A DNA stretch of 64,000 bases, taken from the NCBI GenBank assembly GCA_016933275.1, contig JAFGBI010000126.1, forward strand, positions 1-64,000. The letters run 5' to 3'. The translations under genes and the position numbers were made by a program. Below are positions 8,292 through 16,220 of this stretch, piece after piece. Numbering within the stretch: position 1 is the first letter of the stretch; each line of letters starts with the position of its first letter. Under the pieces are notes generated by a model. It worked only from the letters and a program-made list of their open reading frames with translations, was not told where the DNA came from and did not search any database. This stretch comes from Polyangiaceae bacterium. GTDB taxonomy: Bacteria; Myxococcota_A; Polyangia; Polyangiales; Polyangiaceae.

Positions 8292-9692
8292 GTGTATCAG
8301 TCCGCCCTCCTGGAACTGCCCCACGTCGAGGACGTGATTCGGGGCAAGTACCGGCTCCTTCGCCTGATCGGGGAAGGTGGCATGGGGGTGGTCTACGAAG
8401 CGGTTCATCTCGGGCTGCGACAGCGGGTCGCCATCAAGCTCCTCCACCCGAGTCGACGGGCCGAGCGCGACATGGAGCGATTCCTGCGCGAGGGTCGAGC
8501 CGCCTCGCAGCTCCAGAGCCAACACGTCACCCGCGTGCTCGACGTCGATACGCTCCCCAACGGCATCCCCTTTCTCGTCATGGAGCTCCTCGAGGGATGT
8601 GATCTCGAGACCGAGCTGCGCATCCGCGGACGGCTCGAGATCTCCGAATCGGTCGACTACGTGCTGCAGGCGTGCGATGCGCTCCGCGAAGCGCACGCGC
8701 GCGGGATCGTGCATCGCGATCTCAAGCCGAGCAATCTCTTCTTGTGCGACCACGGCGACGAGCGTGTGCTGAAGGTCCTGGACTTTGGCATCTCGAAGGT
8801 AGTCGACGAGCCCAACGTGACCGTCACTCACACGGCGCTCGGCACGCCGCTCTACATGTCGCCGGAGCAGATCCGAAACTCCAAGGACGTCGATCACCGG
8901 AGCGACGTTTGGTCACTCGGCGTGATCCTCTTCGAGCTCCTCGCCGGGCGGCCCCCGTTCGAGGGCGCCGCTACTGCGGTGAGCGTCGCCATCGCCGTTG
9001 ACCCCCCGCCCTGGCTGTCCACCCTACGGCCCGAGGTGCCGCCCGACCTCGAGCGCACCATCGCGCGTGCGCTCGAGAAGGACCTCTCGCTCCGATTCTG
9101 CTCCGTCGTCGAGTTGGTCGAGGCCCTCCGCCCCCTCGCGTCCGATCCCGCGTACCCGGGGCACGTGCGGATTTCGTCGCTTCCACGCGCGATGGCCGCG
9201 TTGCCGCTGCGGTCGCGGCGTCCGACGGCGACCACCCTCTCCGCGAAGCCGCGCGCGAACACCGCCTGGACTACCCGGGTCGGCGAGAGGCGACCGCGAC
9301 TCGCGCTCTACACGGCAGCTGCGGGGGGAGTGGTGTTCATGGGCGCAGTGGTGGCCTTGGCGCTCAACACCGCGGCACGGTCGGGCTCGACCAGCAGGCA
9401 CCTCGAGGACGGGCGGGCCAGCGTCAGCGCCTCGGCTTCCGCGATGTCGGTCCTCCCGTCGGCGAGCGCCCGTACCGACGGGCCGGCGAGCGAGCCATCC
9501 AGCCACGCGACCCCCGCTCCCATCCTGTCAGTGAAGCGGAAGCCCGCCGCCCCCCCACGAGCTTTCCGGCCGGTGGCCCCGGCAGTCGGTTCGGTGGCGC
9601 CCGCGGCGGCGAGCGCCCGCCCGGAAGCCGATGCCCAGCTCGCGCACCCGGTGGACGTGCCCCGGAATCGGTGGATCCCGCCTCACATCTAG
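8292..9692 (+). CDS. Ser/Thr protein kinase, single-pass membrane
   Basis: A second Hanks-type kinase of about 466 aa. From the GTG at 8292, the kinase domain spans about residues 18-285: Gly-loop GEGGMGVVYEA (27-37), Lys49, catalytic HRDLKPSN (Asp143), a DFG and GTPLYMSPEQ. A membrane helix (about 338-362) separates it from a short Ala/Ser/Pro-rich outer tail without a recognised sensor domain. The frame opens at 8211; an in-frame TTG at 8283 is another possible start. The downstream PEGA/TPR protein begins 13 bases after the stop, so the two are probably co-transcribed and the PEGA protein is a candidate partner or substrate. Confidence 0.92.
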   Translation: MYQSALLELPHVEDVIRGKYRLLRLIGEGGMGVVYEAVHLGLRQRVAIKLLHPSRRAERDMERFLREGRAASQLQSQHVTRVLDVDTLPNGIPFLVMELLEGCDLETELRIRGRLEISESVDYVLQACDALREAHARGIVHRDLKPSNLFLCDHGDERVLKVLDFGISKVVDEPNVTVTHTALGTPLYMSPEQIRNSKDVDHRSDVWSLGVILFELLAGRPPFEGAATAVSVAIAVDPPPWLSTLRPEVPPDLERTIARALEKDLSLRFCSVVELVEALRPLASDPAYPGHVRISSLPRAMAALPLRSRRPTATTLSAKPRANTAWTTRVGERRPRLALYTAAAGGVVFMGAVVALALNTAARSGSTSRHLEDGRASVSASASAMSVLPSASARTDGPASEPSSHATPAPILSVKRKPAAPPRAFRPVAPAVGSVAPAAASARPEADAQLAHPVDVPRNRWIPPHI

Positions 9693-9705
9693 GCTCTCAT
9701 TGGCG

Positions 9706-10644
9706 ATGATTCGCGTGTGGCAACGGATCCTTGTTTGCCTGCTCGTGGCGCTCGCTGCGGTGAGCGCGACGGCCGTCGTTCGCGCCGAGGGCGAGCAAGC
9801 CCGCCAGCAGGGAGCGGAGCTCAAGCGCTTGGGCGATCAGGCGATGGACGAGATGCGCTACGCCGACGCCATCGACGCCTACGATCGTGCCTACGATGCC
9901 TACCCGGACCCCGCGGTGCTGTACAACCGCGGCCGGGCGCGCGAGGCGCGGGGCGAGGTCGTGGAAGCCCTGCGTGACCTCCGGCGCTTCCGTGACACGG
10001 CCAATCAAGAGGTCCGTAGCCGGGTTCCCGGGCTAGAGGAGCTGATTGACGAAGTCGAGGCTCAAATCGGCTTGCTGGTCGTGGTCTGTCCTGTGGTCGG
10101 CGCGACGGTCAGGGTCGCTGGAGAAGCGGTGGGTCGGACTCCGCTCCTTCAATCGCTCGAGGTCCCCGCTGGCAAGGTCGAGGTGGAGGTCACCGCGAAG
10201 GGTCGAGTTCCCTTTCGCTCGCAGGTGGAGATCCGAGGCCGAGAGGAGCACCACTTGCGGGTGGTCCTCCCCAAGGTCGAGACCACCGCCGTCCTGTCCG
10301 TGCGGTCTCCGGGCAGAGCCCAGGTTCTGGTAGACGGAAAGAACGTGGGGGCGACGCCCGCGGAGGTCCGGGTGGCTCCAGGTCGGCACCAGGTGGTGGT
10401 TCGTGCGCCGAGTCGTCACGACGCCGAGGCCACGGTGGTGGTGGAGGCCGGGGAACGCCGCGAGTTCCAGCTAGAGCCCGAGCGGCGTCCGCCGCTGCTC
10501 GCTCGGTGGTGGTTCTGGACGGGGATTGGCGTGGTCGCTGCCGCGACCGCGACCACCCTCGCCTTGACCCTCGAGAAGCAGCCGGACGAAGGCGAGAACT
10601 TCGCGCCCGGGCAGATCCCTGGGCCGCTCGTCGTCCGGTACTGA
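9706..10644 (+). CDS. exported TPR/PEGA-domain protein with C-terminal membrane anchor
   Basis: The protein is 312 aa. A signal peptide starts at the ATG at 9706 (MIRVWQRILVCLLVALAAV, cleavage near VRA-EG). It is followed by TPR-like helices (about 30-115), two PEGA-type beta domains (about 125-270; VGRTPLLQSLEVPAGKVEVE and NVGATPAEVRVAPGRHQV), and a C-terminal membrane helix (WWFWTGIGVVAAATATTLAL). This architecture is frequent next to myxobacterial Ser/Thr kinases and fits a periplasmic protein held in the inner membrane. It begins 13 bases after the kinase 2 stop. The partner bound by the PEGA domains is unknown. Confidence 0.85.
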   Translation: MIRVWQRILVCLLVALAAVSATAVVRAEGEQARQQGAELKRLGDQAMDEMRYADAIDAYDRAYDAYPDPAVLYNRGRAREARGEVVEALRDLRRFRDTANQEVRSRVPGLEELIDEVEAQIGLLVVVCPVVGATVRVAGEAVGRTPLLQSLEVPAGKVEVEVTAKGRVPFRSQVEIRGREEHHLRVVLPKVETTAVLSVRSPGRAQVLVDGKNVGATPAEVRVAPGRHQVVVRAPSRHDAEATVVVEAGERREFQLEPERRPPLLARWWFWTGIGVVAAATATTLALTLEKQPDEGENFAPGQIPGPLVVRY

Positions 10645-10687
10645 GCCAGGTTTCCGACTGGTGCCAGCCTTCGTCCCGATCGCCGCG

Positions 10688-12592
10688 CTACCGGTCGCGT
10701 GCGCATCGGATCCCGTGGGCACCCATGTACGTGAGGGGGTCGTTCTGGCCTCGGTTCGCGGCTCGGAGGTCCTCGACGGGGGAGGAGACGCTGCCGCCAC
10801 GATGAGTGGCGTTTCCGGTACCGATGACGAAACAGGCTGCTCCCTCACAAGGCACGCCCGTGTAGGCGACGGGGTCATAGTTGTCTCGAGTCCACTCCAC
10901 GAGGTTGCCCGCGAGATCCGCGTGGCCCCAGACCCCACGCCAGGTCCCGGTCCCCACTGCCCATGGCACCCCGTCGTGGTTGTTGCCGAACAGGGCCTGG
11001 GTCGGGGTGGGAGCCGTCCGGCCGGAGCTGGCATCCGGGAATGTGAGCTCCCATGCGCCACCGGCAGCCGCGTATTCCCATTCGACTTCCATTGGCAGGC
11101 GGCCCCCGTCCCACACACAGAACGCGAAGGCGAGGTGCCAGGAGACGCAGCTGATGGGGAGGTTCTCGTTCTGGTCTGGCGTGTCGGTCCAGGTCTGCGT
11201 CGTGTGCAGACATGCCTTCGTGGCCGAGGCGAGAGCTGGCAGCTCGGGGTAACCTTGCTGCCACCCGCTCGAGGCATCGAGAGGGTGGGCGCCGGCTCCC
11301 GGTTCGGGCCGATACGCCGGGCTTCCTTCGATGGCGGCTACGAAGCGTCGGAACCGTGCGACGGTTACCTCGTACTTGTCCAGGTAGAAGGGAAGAACCG
11401 TGGCAGGCTGCTCTGGGACCTCGTCCGACCCCACCGGCCCCGCCGTGTAGTCATCTTCGGTTCCGCGACCCATCCCGAAGGTCCCCTCGGAGACGAGCGG
11501 AGCGAGGCAGCAGCTGTCAGTACCGCAGGTGAGGGGTGGTCCACTGGTGCAGGACCTGCCTTCCTCGGCCACGCTCGGGAGCGCGCCGCCGGCGCCGCCA
11601 GGGCCGTCGGTGCCGGATCCACCGGCGGCGCCAGAGCTTTCCGCTCCGCTGCCCGCGGCGGTGCCGTTTCCGCCTGTGTCGTCGGTGCCTGCACCCCCAC
11701 GGCCAGCGGCGGGAGCGAGGTCCGAGCCTCCATTGGCGCTCGGGCTGCCCGCTGCCAGGCCGCCCGCGATCCCTCCCGCTTCGCCGAGGCCACCGCCGCC
11801 TGGCATACCAGCGACTCCGCCCGTTTCGGCCCCGCCGCTGCTGCCGCCCGAGCCGGGCATGCCGGCGCTTCCCCCGATCTCTGCCCCGGCGGCCGCCGGG
11901 TTCTGATCCCTGCCCATCGGATCGTTCCCGGAAGACCCTCCTGCTTCCGTGTCGCCAAGGCCCGAGCCGGACTCGCCCGTCCGGCCCTCGCCCGTCCCTC
12001 CCGTCGCGTCGGTGGGTCCGGCTCCCCCCCCGCTTGGTCGCGGTCCCGCGCCCCCCGCGGCGGTTAGGAGGTCCGCTGCCGTGCAGGACTCGCCCTCGGG
12101 GCAGTCGATCGGCACACAACGGCTGCCGACACAGGTCGTGTTGGCATCGCTACAGACCACGTTCCTACAGTCCAGGTCGAGGAGGATGGGGACGTCGATG
12201 GTCTCATGGTGGAGGTAGTGAAGGGAGCGCGCCGCCCAGATGCAGCCCTCTTCCGTGTTCTGCCCGGCCCACCGAGAGCGGTCGCCCATGCAGTCCTCGA
12301 CCGGGACCATGTATCCCGCCACGACTTCGAACGCCACCTCCGAGCGCCAGCTCCGCGTGGGAGTGACGATCACGGTGCCGATGTACGGGTCTTCGGAGTC
12401 ACAGTAGTCGGTCTCCGTGGAGAGGGCCTTGTTCCGGTAATCCTTGACGGAGCCGATCCTCAGCCCGGACTCCAGCTGCGCACCGCAGTTCATCCCGTCG
12501 TCCCTGCTGACGGAGACTCGGATCTGTGTCGGCTCACGACAGCCGCTGGTCAGAAGGATGAGCCAGGGGAGATGACCGAACACCCCACGCAT
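10688..12592 (-). CDS. surface lipoprotein with Gly-rich linker and SUMF1/FGE-like domain lacking the active-site cysteines
   Basis: From the ATG at 12592 the protein has a lipoprotein signal peptide (LILLTSGC, Cys18). An N-terminal domain with several Cys (about 20-175) follows, then a ~170-residue Gly/Ala/Ser linker and a C-terminal formylglycine-generating-enzyme-type fold (about 385-634; GRLPMEVEWEYAAAGG, GNLVEWTRD, HRGGSVSS, AHGIRCARD). In true FGEs the segment after RGGS carries the catalytic Cys pair; here it reads SVSSPVEDLRAANRG with no Cys. It is therefore probably a binding or structural member rather than a sulfatase activator. This design is common in Sorangiineae. An in-frame upstream ATG at 12610 is less likely. 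Confidence 0.85.
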   Translation of the reverse strand: MRGVFGHLPWLILLTSGCREPTQIRVSVSRDDGMNCGAQLESGLRIGSVKDYRNKALSTETDYCDSEDPYIGTVIVTPTRSWRSEVAFEVVAGYMVPVEDCMGDRSRWAGQNTEEGCIWAARSLHYLHHETIDVPILLDLDCRNVVCSDANTTCVGSRCVPIDCPEGESCTAADLLTAAGGAGPRPSGGGAGPTDATGGTGEGRTGESGSGLGDTEAGGSSGNDPMGRDQNPAAAGAEIGGSAGMPGSGGSSGGAETGGVAGMPGGGGLGEAGGIAGGLAAGSPSANGGSDLAPAAGRGGAGTDDTGGNGTAAGSGAESSGAAGGSGTDGPGGAGGALPSVAEEGRSCTSGPPLTCGTDSCCLAPLVSEGTFGMGRGTEDDYTAGPVGSDEVPEQPATVLPFYLDKYEVTVARFRRFVAAIEGSPAYRPEPGAGAHPLDASSGWQQGYPELPALASATKACLHTTQTWTDTPDQNENLPISCVSWHLAFAFCVWDGGRLPMEVEWEYAAAGGAWELTFPDASSGRTAPTPTQALFGNNHDGVPWAVGTGTWRGVWGHADLAGNLVEWTRDNYDPVAYTGVPCEGAACFVIGTGNATHRGGSVSSPVEDLRAANRGQNDPLTYMGAHGIRCARDR

Positions 12593-12705
12593 GATGCCGT
12601 CATCATACACCCCGTCTGGCCGCGCTGCCCGGTCGACCCGAAGGCAGGAAGAACCCGCACGAAATCACAGCGAATGCGGCGCCCACCGCCGGATTTCGGA
12701 TTGGC

Positions 12706-13659
12706 TCAGAACCACCCGAACGCGAGCTGGCCACCGGCGCTGAGGCCGCTGAAATCGCCATCTCTGTAACCCTCGACCTCGATCCCCCGCGTGGCGCGGT
12801 AGGAAGCGTTCACGCCGAGGCGCAACCACCGGGTCAGGTTCGCGTAAACGCCGAACGACGGCTCGATGACGAAGAACGCCGTGGCCGAGCCACCTTCCTC
12901 CATGGGTTCGAACTCGAAGTCCTCGGTCTGCACCGCGAAACCCAGGCCGCCGGCTCCGACCAGCAGTCCGACGGAGAAGTAGACGGGGCTCTCCCACACG
13001 AAGTTCGACTTGAGCAGAACTCCGCCATATCCGAAGCCTACGTAGGTGTGCTCACCGTATTCCGTCTCCGGTCCCCTGATCAGGTTGGCCAGACCATAGC
13101 CAGCCCCCCCGATCGCGAAGCGATGGTCGAGGAGCAGAGCTGCCTCGCCACCGACGAGTAGCCCGTCTTCCCCGCCGATACGGGCGTACCGGAGATCGAC
13201 TCCCGCGTAGCCGCCGAAGGCGATCGGGCCCGACCGGCCGAGCAGGGATGGTGCAGGTCTGGCGCGAGGCTCGTCGCCCTCGCCGTTCTCCTCTTCCTCG
13301 GCGTCTTCCTCCTGGTCCGTGTCCTCGCCGAGCACGATGACGGTGCCCGTTGCTGCATCGGCGGTGGCAGAGCTCCCGCCGAGCACGACGACGGTTCCAC
13401 CGGCCGGAGCCGAATTGCCCTTCGGCGTGGGTTCGGCCTGCGTGCTGTCGCTGGAACGTTCCGCCTCGGATGCGTCGCCCGAGCGCGGTTCGTTCTCCTT
13501 GCGGCCGGCGGCATCGCCACTCACCGGGGATCCATCGGTCTTGGCTGGCTCGGTCCAGCCGTCATCGTCCTCGGGGGCTTCCTCCGCCCAGGCGGGCAGG
13601 ACGATATGGGTGAAGCTGAAGGCGATAGCGAGGTAGGGTAGGGCGATACGAGGGTTCAT
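12706..13659 (-). CDS. outer-membrane beta-barrel-like protein with acidic linker
   Basis: A 317-aa exported protein. The ATG at 13659 is preceded by a good ribosome site (GGGGAGAAG) and a signal peptide ending AWA-EE. Residues about 25-150 are Asp/Glu/Ser/Pro-rich and probably disordered. The C-terminal ~165 residues alternate Gly/aromatic/hydrophobic strands (GYGLANLIRG, YVGFGYGGVLL, VYFSVGLLVGAGGLGF) and end LSAGGQLAFGWF with a terminal Phe, as barrels inserted by BamA often do. No specific family is recognised. It is divergent from the small lipoprotein at 13849. It is likely an outer-membrane protein of unknown role. Confidence 0.8.
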   Translation of the reverse strand: MNPRIALPYLAIAFSFTHIVLPAWAEEAPEDDDGWTEPAKTDGSPVSGDAAGRKENEPRSGDASEAERSSDSTQAEPTPKGNSAPAGGTVVVLGGSSATADAATGTVIVLGEDTDQEEDAEEEENGEGDEPRARPAPSLLGRSGPIAFGGYAGVDLRYARIGGEDGLLVGGEAALLLDHRFAIGGAGYGLANLIRGPETEYGEHTYVGFGYGGVLLKSNFVWESPVYFSVGLLVGAGGLGFAVQTEDFEFEPMEEGGSATAFFVIEPSFGVYANLTRWLRLGVNASYRATRGIEVEGYRDGDFSGLSAGGQLAFGWF

Positions 13660-13848
13660 GTCTTCTCCCCGGAGTTCGCCGTTCGTGCCCGCGGCCGCTC
13701 GCACTGTTCAAGGTCGCTTGGGCCCACCGTGACGTCTGCCCGAATCCGGCAGGACCAACGGCGCCCAGCCGGACAATCGGGGCCTTCCGGTGCCGGCCGG
13801 TCCCCGCTACGCTCCCGGACCGGACAACGCGTGAGGTCGAACGTGACG

Positions 13849-14235
13849 ATGAACAAGACGTGGATGGTAGCAATCGGTGCGGCGTTCCTCGGCTGGGGGT
13901 GCGCCGCGCGACCGGCGGCGATGGACGTCTGCCACCAGCTCGAAGCGGCGGGTGTCGCAGCGGACTGCAAGGAGGGCAAACCCACCGGCGTCTACTCTGC
14001 CGCCAAGGGGGTGGCGGATTTCGAGGTGGTCGGTCTCACCGGCCAGAAGGGCCACGTCCTCACCTTCGGGCAGACGGGGACCTACGACAACACGGTGCGA
14101 TCGTACACCGAGCTCGGGTCGCGCAGCGCCGACCATCGCTCCGGTAACCGCAAGCGCCTCGTCTTCGCGACCTTGCCGGAGCACGCCAAGGTCGAGGTCG
14201 CAGAGAAGATGGAGAAGGTCATCACCGAGCTCTGA
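13849..14235 (+). CDS. small hypothetical lipoprotein
   Basis: This 128-aa protein begins with a lipoprotein-type signal (MNKTWMVAIGAAFLGWGC; Cys18). The mature part has a compact domain (VADFEVVGLTGQKGHVLTF, then SGNRKRLVFATLPEHAKVEVAEKMEKVITEL) with two further Cys near its N-terminus (DVCHQL, ADCKEG) that could pair. No known family is recognised. The frame is open upstream, but ATG 13849 fits the signal peptide; GTG 13843 two codons earlier is an alternative. The next lipoprotein gene follows after 34 bases on the same strand. Confidence 0.75.
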   Translation: MNKTWMVAIGAAFLGWGCAARPAAMDVCHQLEAAGVAADCKEGKPTGVYSAAKGVADFEVVGLTGQKGHVLTFGQTGTYDNTVRSYTELGSRSADHRSGNRKRLVFATLPEHAKVEVAEKMEKVITEL

Positions 14236-14269
14236 AGCCGGTCGCTGGTTCTTGCGAGCGAGGGCGTTC

Positions 14270-15280
14270 ATGATGAAACCGGCGACGTTCGGCGTGGCGA
14301 TCGCGCTGGGAGCGCTCCTCACCGCGTGTGCGGGCGATGGGACTCCGCCCATGCTGTCGGTCTCGGGTAGCTCCGGGGGGACCGGCGCAGCTCCCACGGG
14401 TGGTACGGTGGCAACGGGCGGGCAGCTCGGCATTGGGGGAGCCGGGTCAGTGGTGCCAAGCGTATCCGGCAACGTCTATTCGTTCGACATTGGCAGCGTG
14501 AGCTTCGACGTGAACGCCGCCGTCGGGGCGAGGATCACCTCGCTCTCCGTCGGCGGTGTCGAGCTCCTCAGCGGGAGCGCTGTACACTCCGTCAACTACG
14601 GATCGACCTTCTGGACGAGCCCACACTCCGACTGGTACTGGCCGCCACCACCGACGATCGACGCGACCCCGTACACCGCCACGCTCGACGGGAACACCGT
14701 CACGATGACCGGCGGCAGCGAGCCCACGCTGGGGGTTTCTGTCTCCAAGACGTTCTCTGCCGACGCCGGGACCGGTTGGATAAGGCTCAGCTACGCGATC
14801 ACCAACACGGCAACCGCCCCCAGAAGCTTCGCGCCTTGGGAAGTCACCCGCGTCCCGACGGGCGGGCTTGCATTCTTTCCCCGCGGGCCCGGCGGCGTCG
14901 CCGCAGACACGACGCTAGAGCACACCGAGGTCGCCACCGAGGTGTGGTTCGACTCCGCGACGCAGGGCCCTCAAGAGGCGAAGCTGGTCGCCGATGGTGG
15001 TGGCGGGTGGTCGGCCCACGCCGCGAGCGGGTACCTCTTCGTGAAGCGATTCCCTGATCTTCCCGTCGGCGCGGCTGCTGCAGGAGAGGCGGAAGTCGCT
15101 ATCTATCTGGGGGTTGGGTACGTCGAGCTGGAGGTGCAGGGCGCGTTGACCGAGATTGCTCCGGGGGGCTCGTCCGCCTGGACCGTCGAGTGGAAGGTCG
15201 TGCCGATCCCGACCGGCATTAGCGTTGCCGGTGGCAGTGCCGATCTCGTCGCCCTTGCCACCGCCACCGTCGCAGGCTGA
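14270..15280 (+). CDS. lipoprotein with DUF4380 (galactose-mutarotase-like) domain
   Basis: The 336-aa protein has a clear lipobox (LLTAC, Cys21), a Gly/Thr linker (about 25-65) and a beta-rich domain with DUF4380 hallmarks: GARITSLSVGGVELL, NYGSTFWTSPHSDWYWPPP and YAITNTATAPRSFAPWEVTR. This superfamily shares the aldose-1-epimerase fold, so sugar binding is plausible, but a catalytic His/Glu pair is not evident. It sits on the cell surface or periplasmic side. ATG 14270 is followed directly by a second ATG. Its 3' end overlaps the likely start of the next gene. Confidence 0.82.
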   Translation: MMKPATFGVAIALGALLTACAGDGTPPMLSVSGSSGGTGAAPTGGTVATGGQLGIGGAGSVVPSVSGNVYSFDIGSVSFDVNAAVGARITSLSVGGVELLSGSAVHSVNYGSTFWTSPHSDWYWPPPPTIDATPYTATLDGNTVTMTGGSEPTLGVSVSKTFSADAGTGWIRLSYAITNTATAPRSFAPWEVTRVPTGGLAFFPRGPGGVAADTTLEHTEVATEVWFDSATQGPQEAKLVADGGGGWSAHAASGYLFVKRFPDLPVGAAAAGEAEVAIYLGVGYVELEVQGALTEIAPGGSSAWTVEWKVVPIPTGISVAGGSADLVALATATVAG

Positions 15281-15788
15281 GCGGGCCTGGTTCGAGAGGC
15301 GAGTCTCGATTGGAGGCACCGGCGCGAGCGCGCGAACCCTTGCGGGCGCCGAGTCGGAGTATGCGGCCGGTCGTCCCGACCGGGCCGAGCGACTCCTGCG
15401 CGACCACCTTGCGAACCTACTCGAGGAGGTTCGCAAGGGTCACGGGCTCCCCGAACCGTCATTGCGCGACGCCATTCGCCTGAGCTTGCGCCTGGCGGCG
15501 AAGACCAGCAGGGGCGCCTGGTTCGACCATGCGATGGAGTTGATGCTGCTCACTCGCTACCGACCGGGCGAGGAGATCATTCCTGAGCTTCTTGACCGCG
15601 GTGGCTCGCTCGAGGTGGACCGTGTTCTGTTGACCCGTTTCGTCCGGGTGCTCGGCGGAGAGGAGGCCGGCTGTGCGGTCCCCGCGATCCAGCGTTTGGC
15701 TGTCCTGTCGGGAACGGCATCAAGCGATCCGATCCAGGTGGATCCGCCCTCCCGTGGGGACGAAATCCGGCTTGCACAGCACAAATAG
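15237..15788 (+). CDS. hypothetical helical protein
   Basis: The longest frame begins at 15156, but the part before 15237 overlaps the lipoprotein and is Arg/Pro-rich; GTG 15237 gives 183 aa. The body is helical and charged: AESEYAAGRPDRAERLLRDH resembles one TPR hairpin, followed by AIRLSLRLAAKTSRGAWFDHAMELMLLTRYRPG. No signal or membrane segment is seen, so it is probably cytoplasmic. It ends just before a strong hairpin. The function is unknown and the start is uncertain. Confidence 0.6.
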   Translation: MPISSPLPPPPSQAERAWFERRVSIGGTGASARTLAGAESEYAAGRPDRAERLLRDHLANLLEEVRKGHGLPEPSLRDAIRLSLRLAAKTSRGAWFDHAMELMLLTRYRPGEEIIPELLDRGGSLEVDRVLLTRFVRVLGGEEAGCAVPAIQRLAVLSGTASSDPIQVDPPSRGDEIRLAQHK

Positions 15789-15790
15789 GC

Positions 15791-15827
15791 GGGAAGGCCC
15801 AAACGGGGATACCATTTGGGCCTTCCC
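15791..15827. terminator. 13-bp perfect stem hairpin (terminator-like, no T-tract)
   Basis: Bases 15791-15803 (GGGAAGGCCCAAA) pair perfectly with 15815-15827 around an 11-base loop. It begins 2 bases after the stop of the helical protein gene, and the next gene is convergent, so it probably ends transcription in one or both directions or protects mRNA ends. There is no run of T on either side. Confidence 0.65.
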
Positions 15828-16220
15828 AGACAACGGTAGCGCGGAGGGGGGGGAAACGCGCAATCCGTTGAGAAAGGACACGCGGCTCGGCGGGGGGGAT
15901 TGGGGGAAGGGGGACGCCCCACCGAGCTGCGTGCGAACACTGCGGCGGCAAGCGAACCGTCTTGGGTTCAACGTTGACGCCACCTTTTCCTTAAGCACGC
16001 TCCGTGCCATGGCTCTCAGCGTCGATTCCCACCATTTCGGGCGGGTTCGGACAAGCTCGCGTTGCAGTTCTGCGATTTCCGCCGCGCACCATCGCAAGCG
16101 CGGCCCCCCCAAGTCCAACCCGAGGTCGGGATGGAGCCGTCCCCGCCTCCGAACACCACGGCTGCACCACACCGAACACGCCCGAACGACCGCGCGCCTC
16201 GCCGGGAATTGGATGAATCC
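15828..16220. other. 393-bp intergenic stretch, no gene recognised
   Basis: The stretch lies between converging genes and contains G-runs near 15846-15910 (including a seven-G run), but translations in all frames are shadow-like. I see no RNA gene or repeat matching elsewhere in the window. Confidence 0.45.

Noticed and set aside
10661-12067. Plus-strand frame (468 codons) opposite the SUMF1-like lipoprotein
   Set aside because: The minus strand has a lipobox, Gly linker and FGE-fold motifs; the plus frame is shadow.
10688-12592. Annotation as active formylglycine-generating enzyme (sulfatase activator)
   Set aside because: The segment after RGGS lacks the catalytic Cys pair, and no sulfatase gene is nearby.
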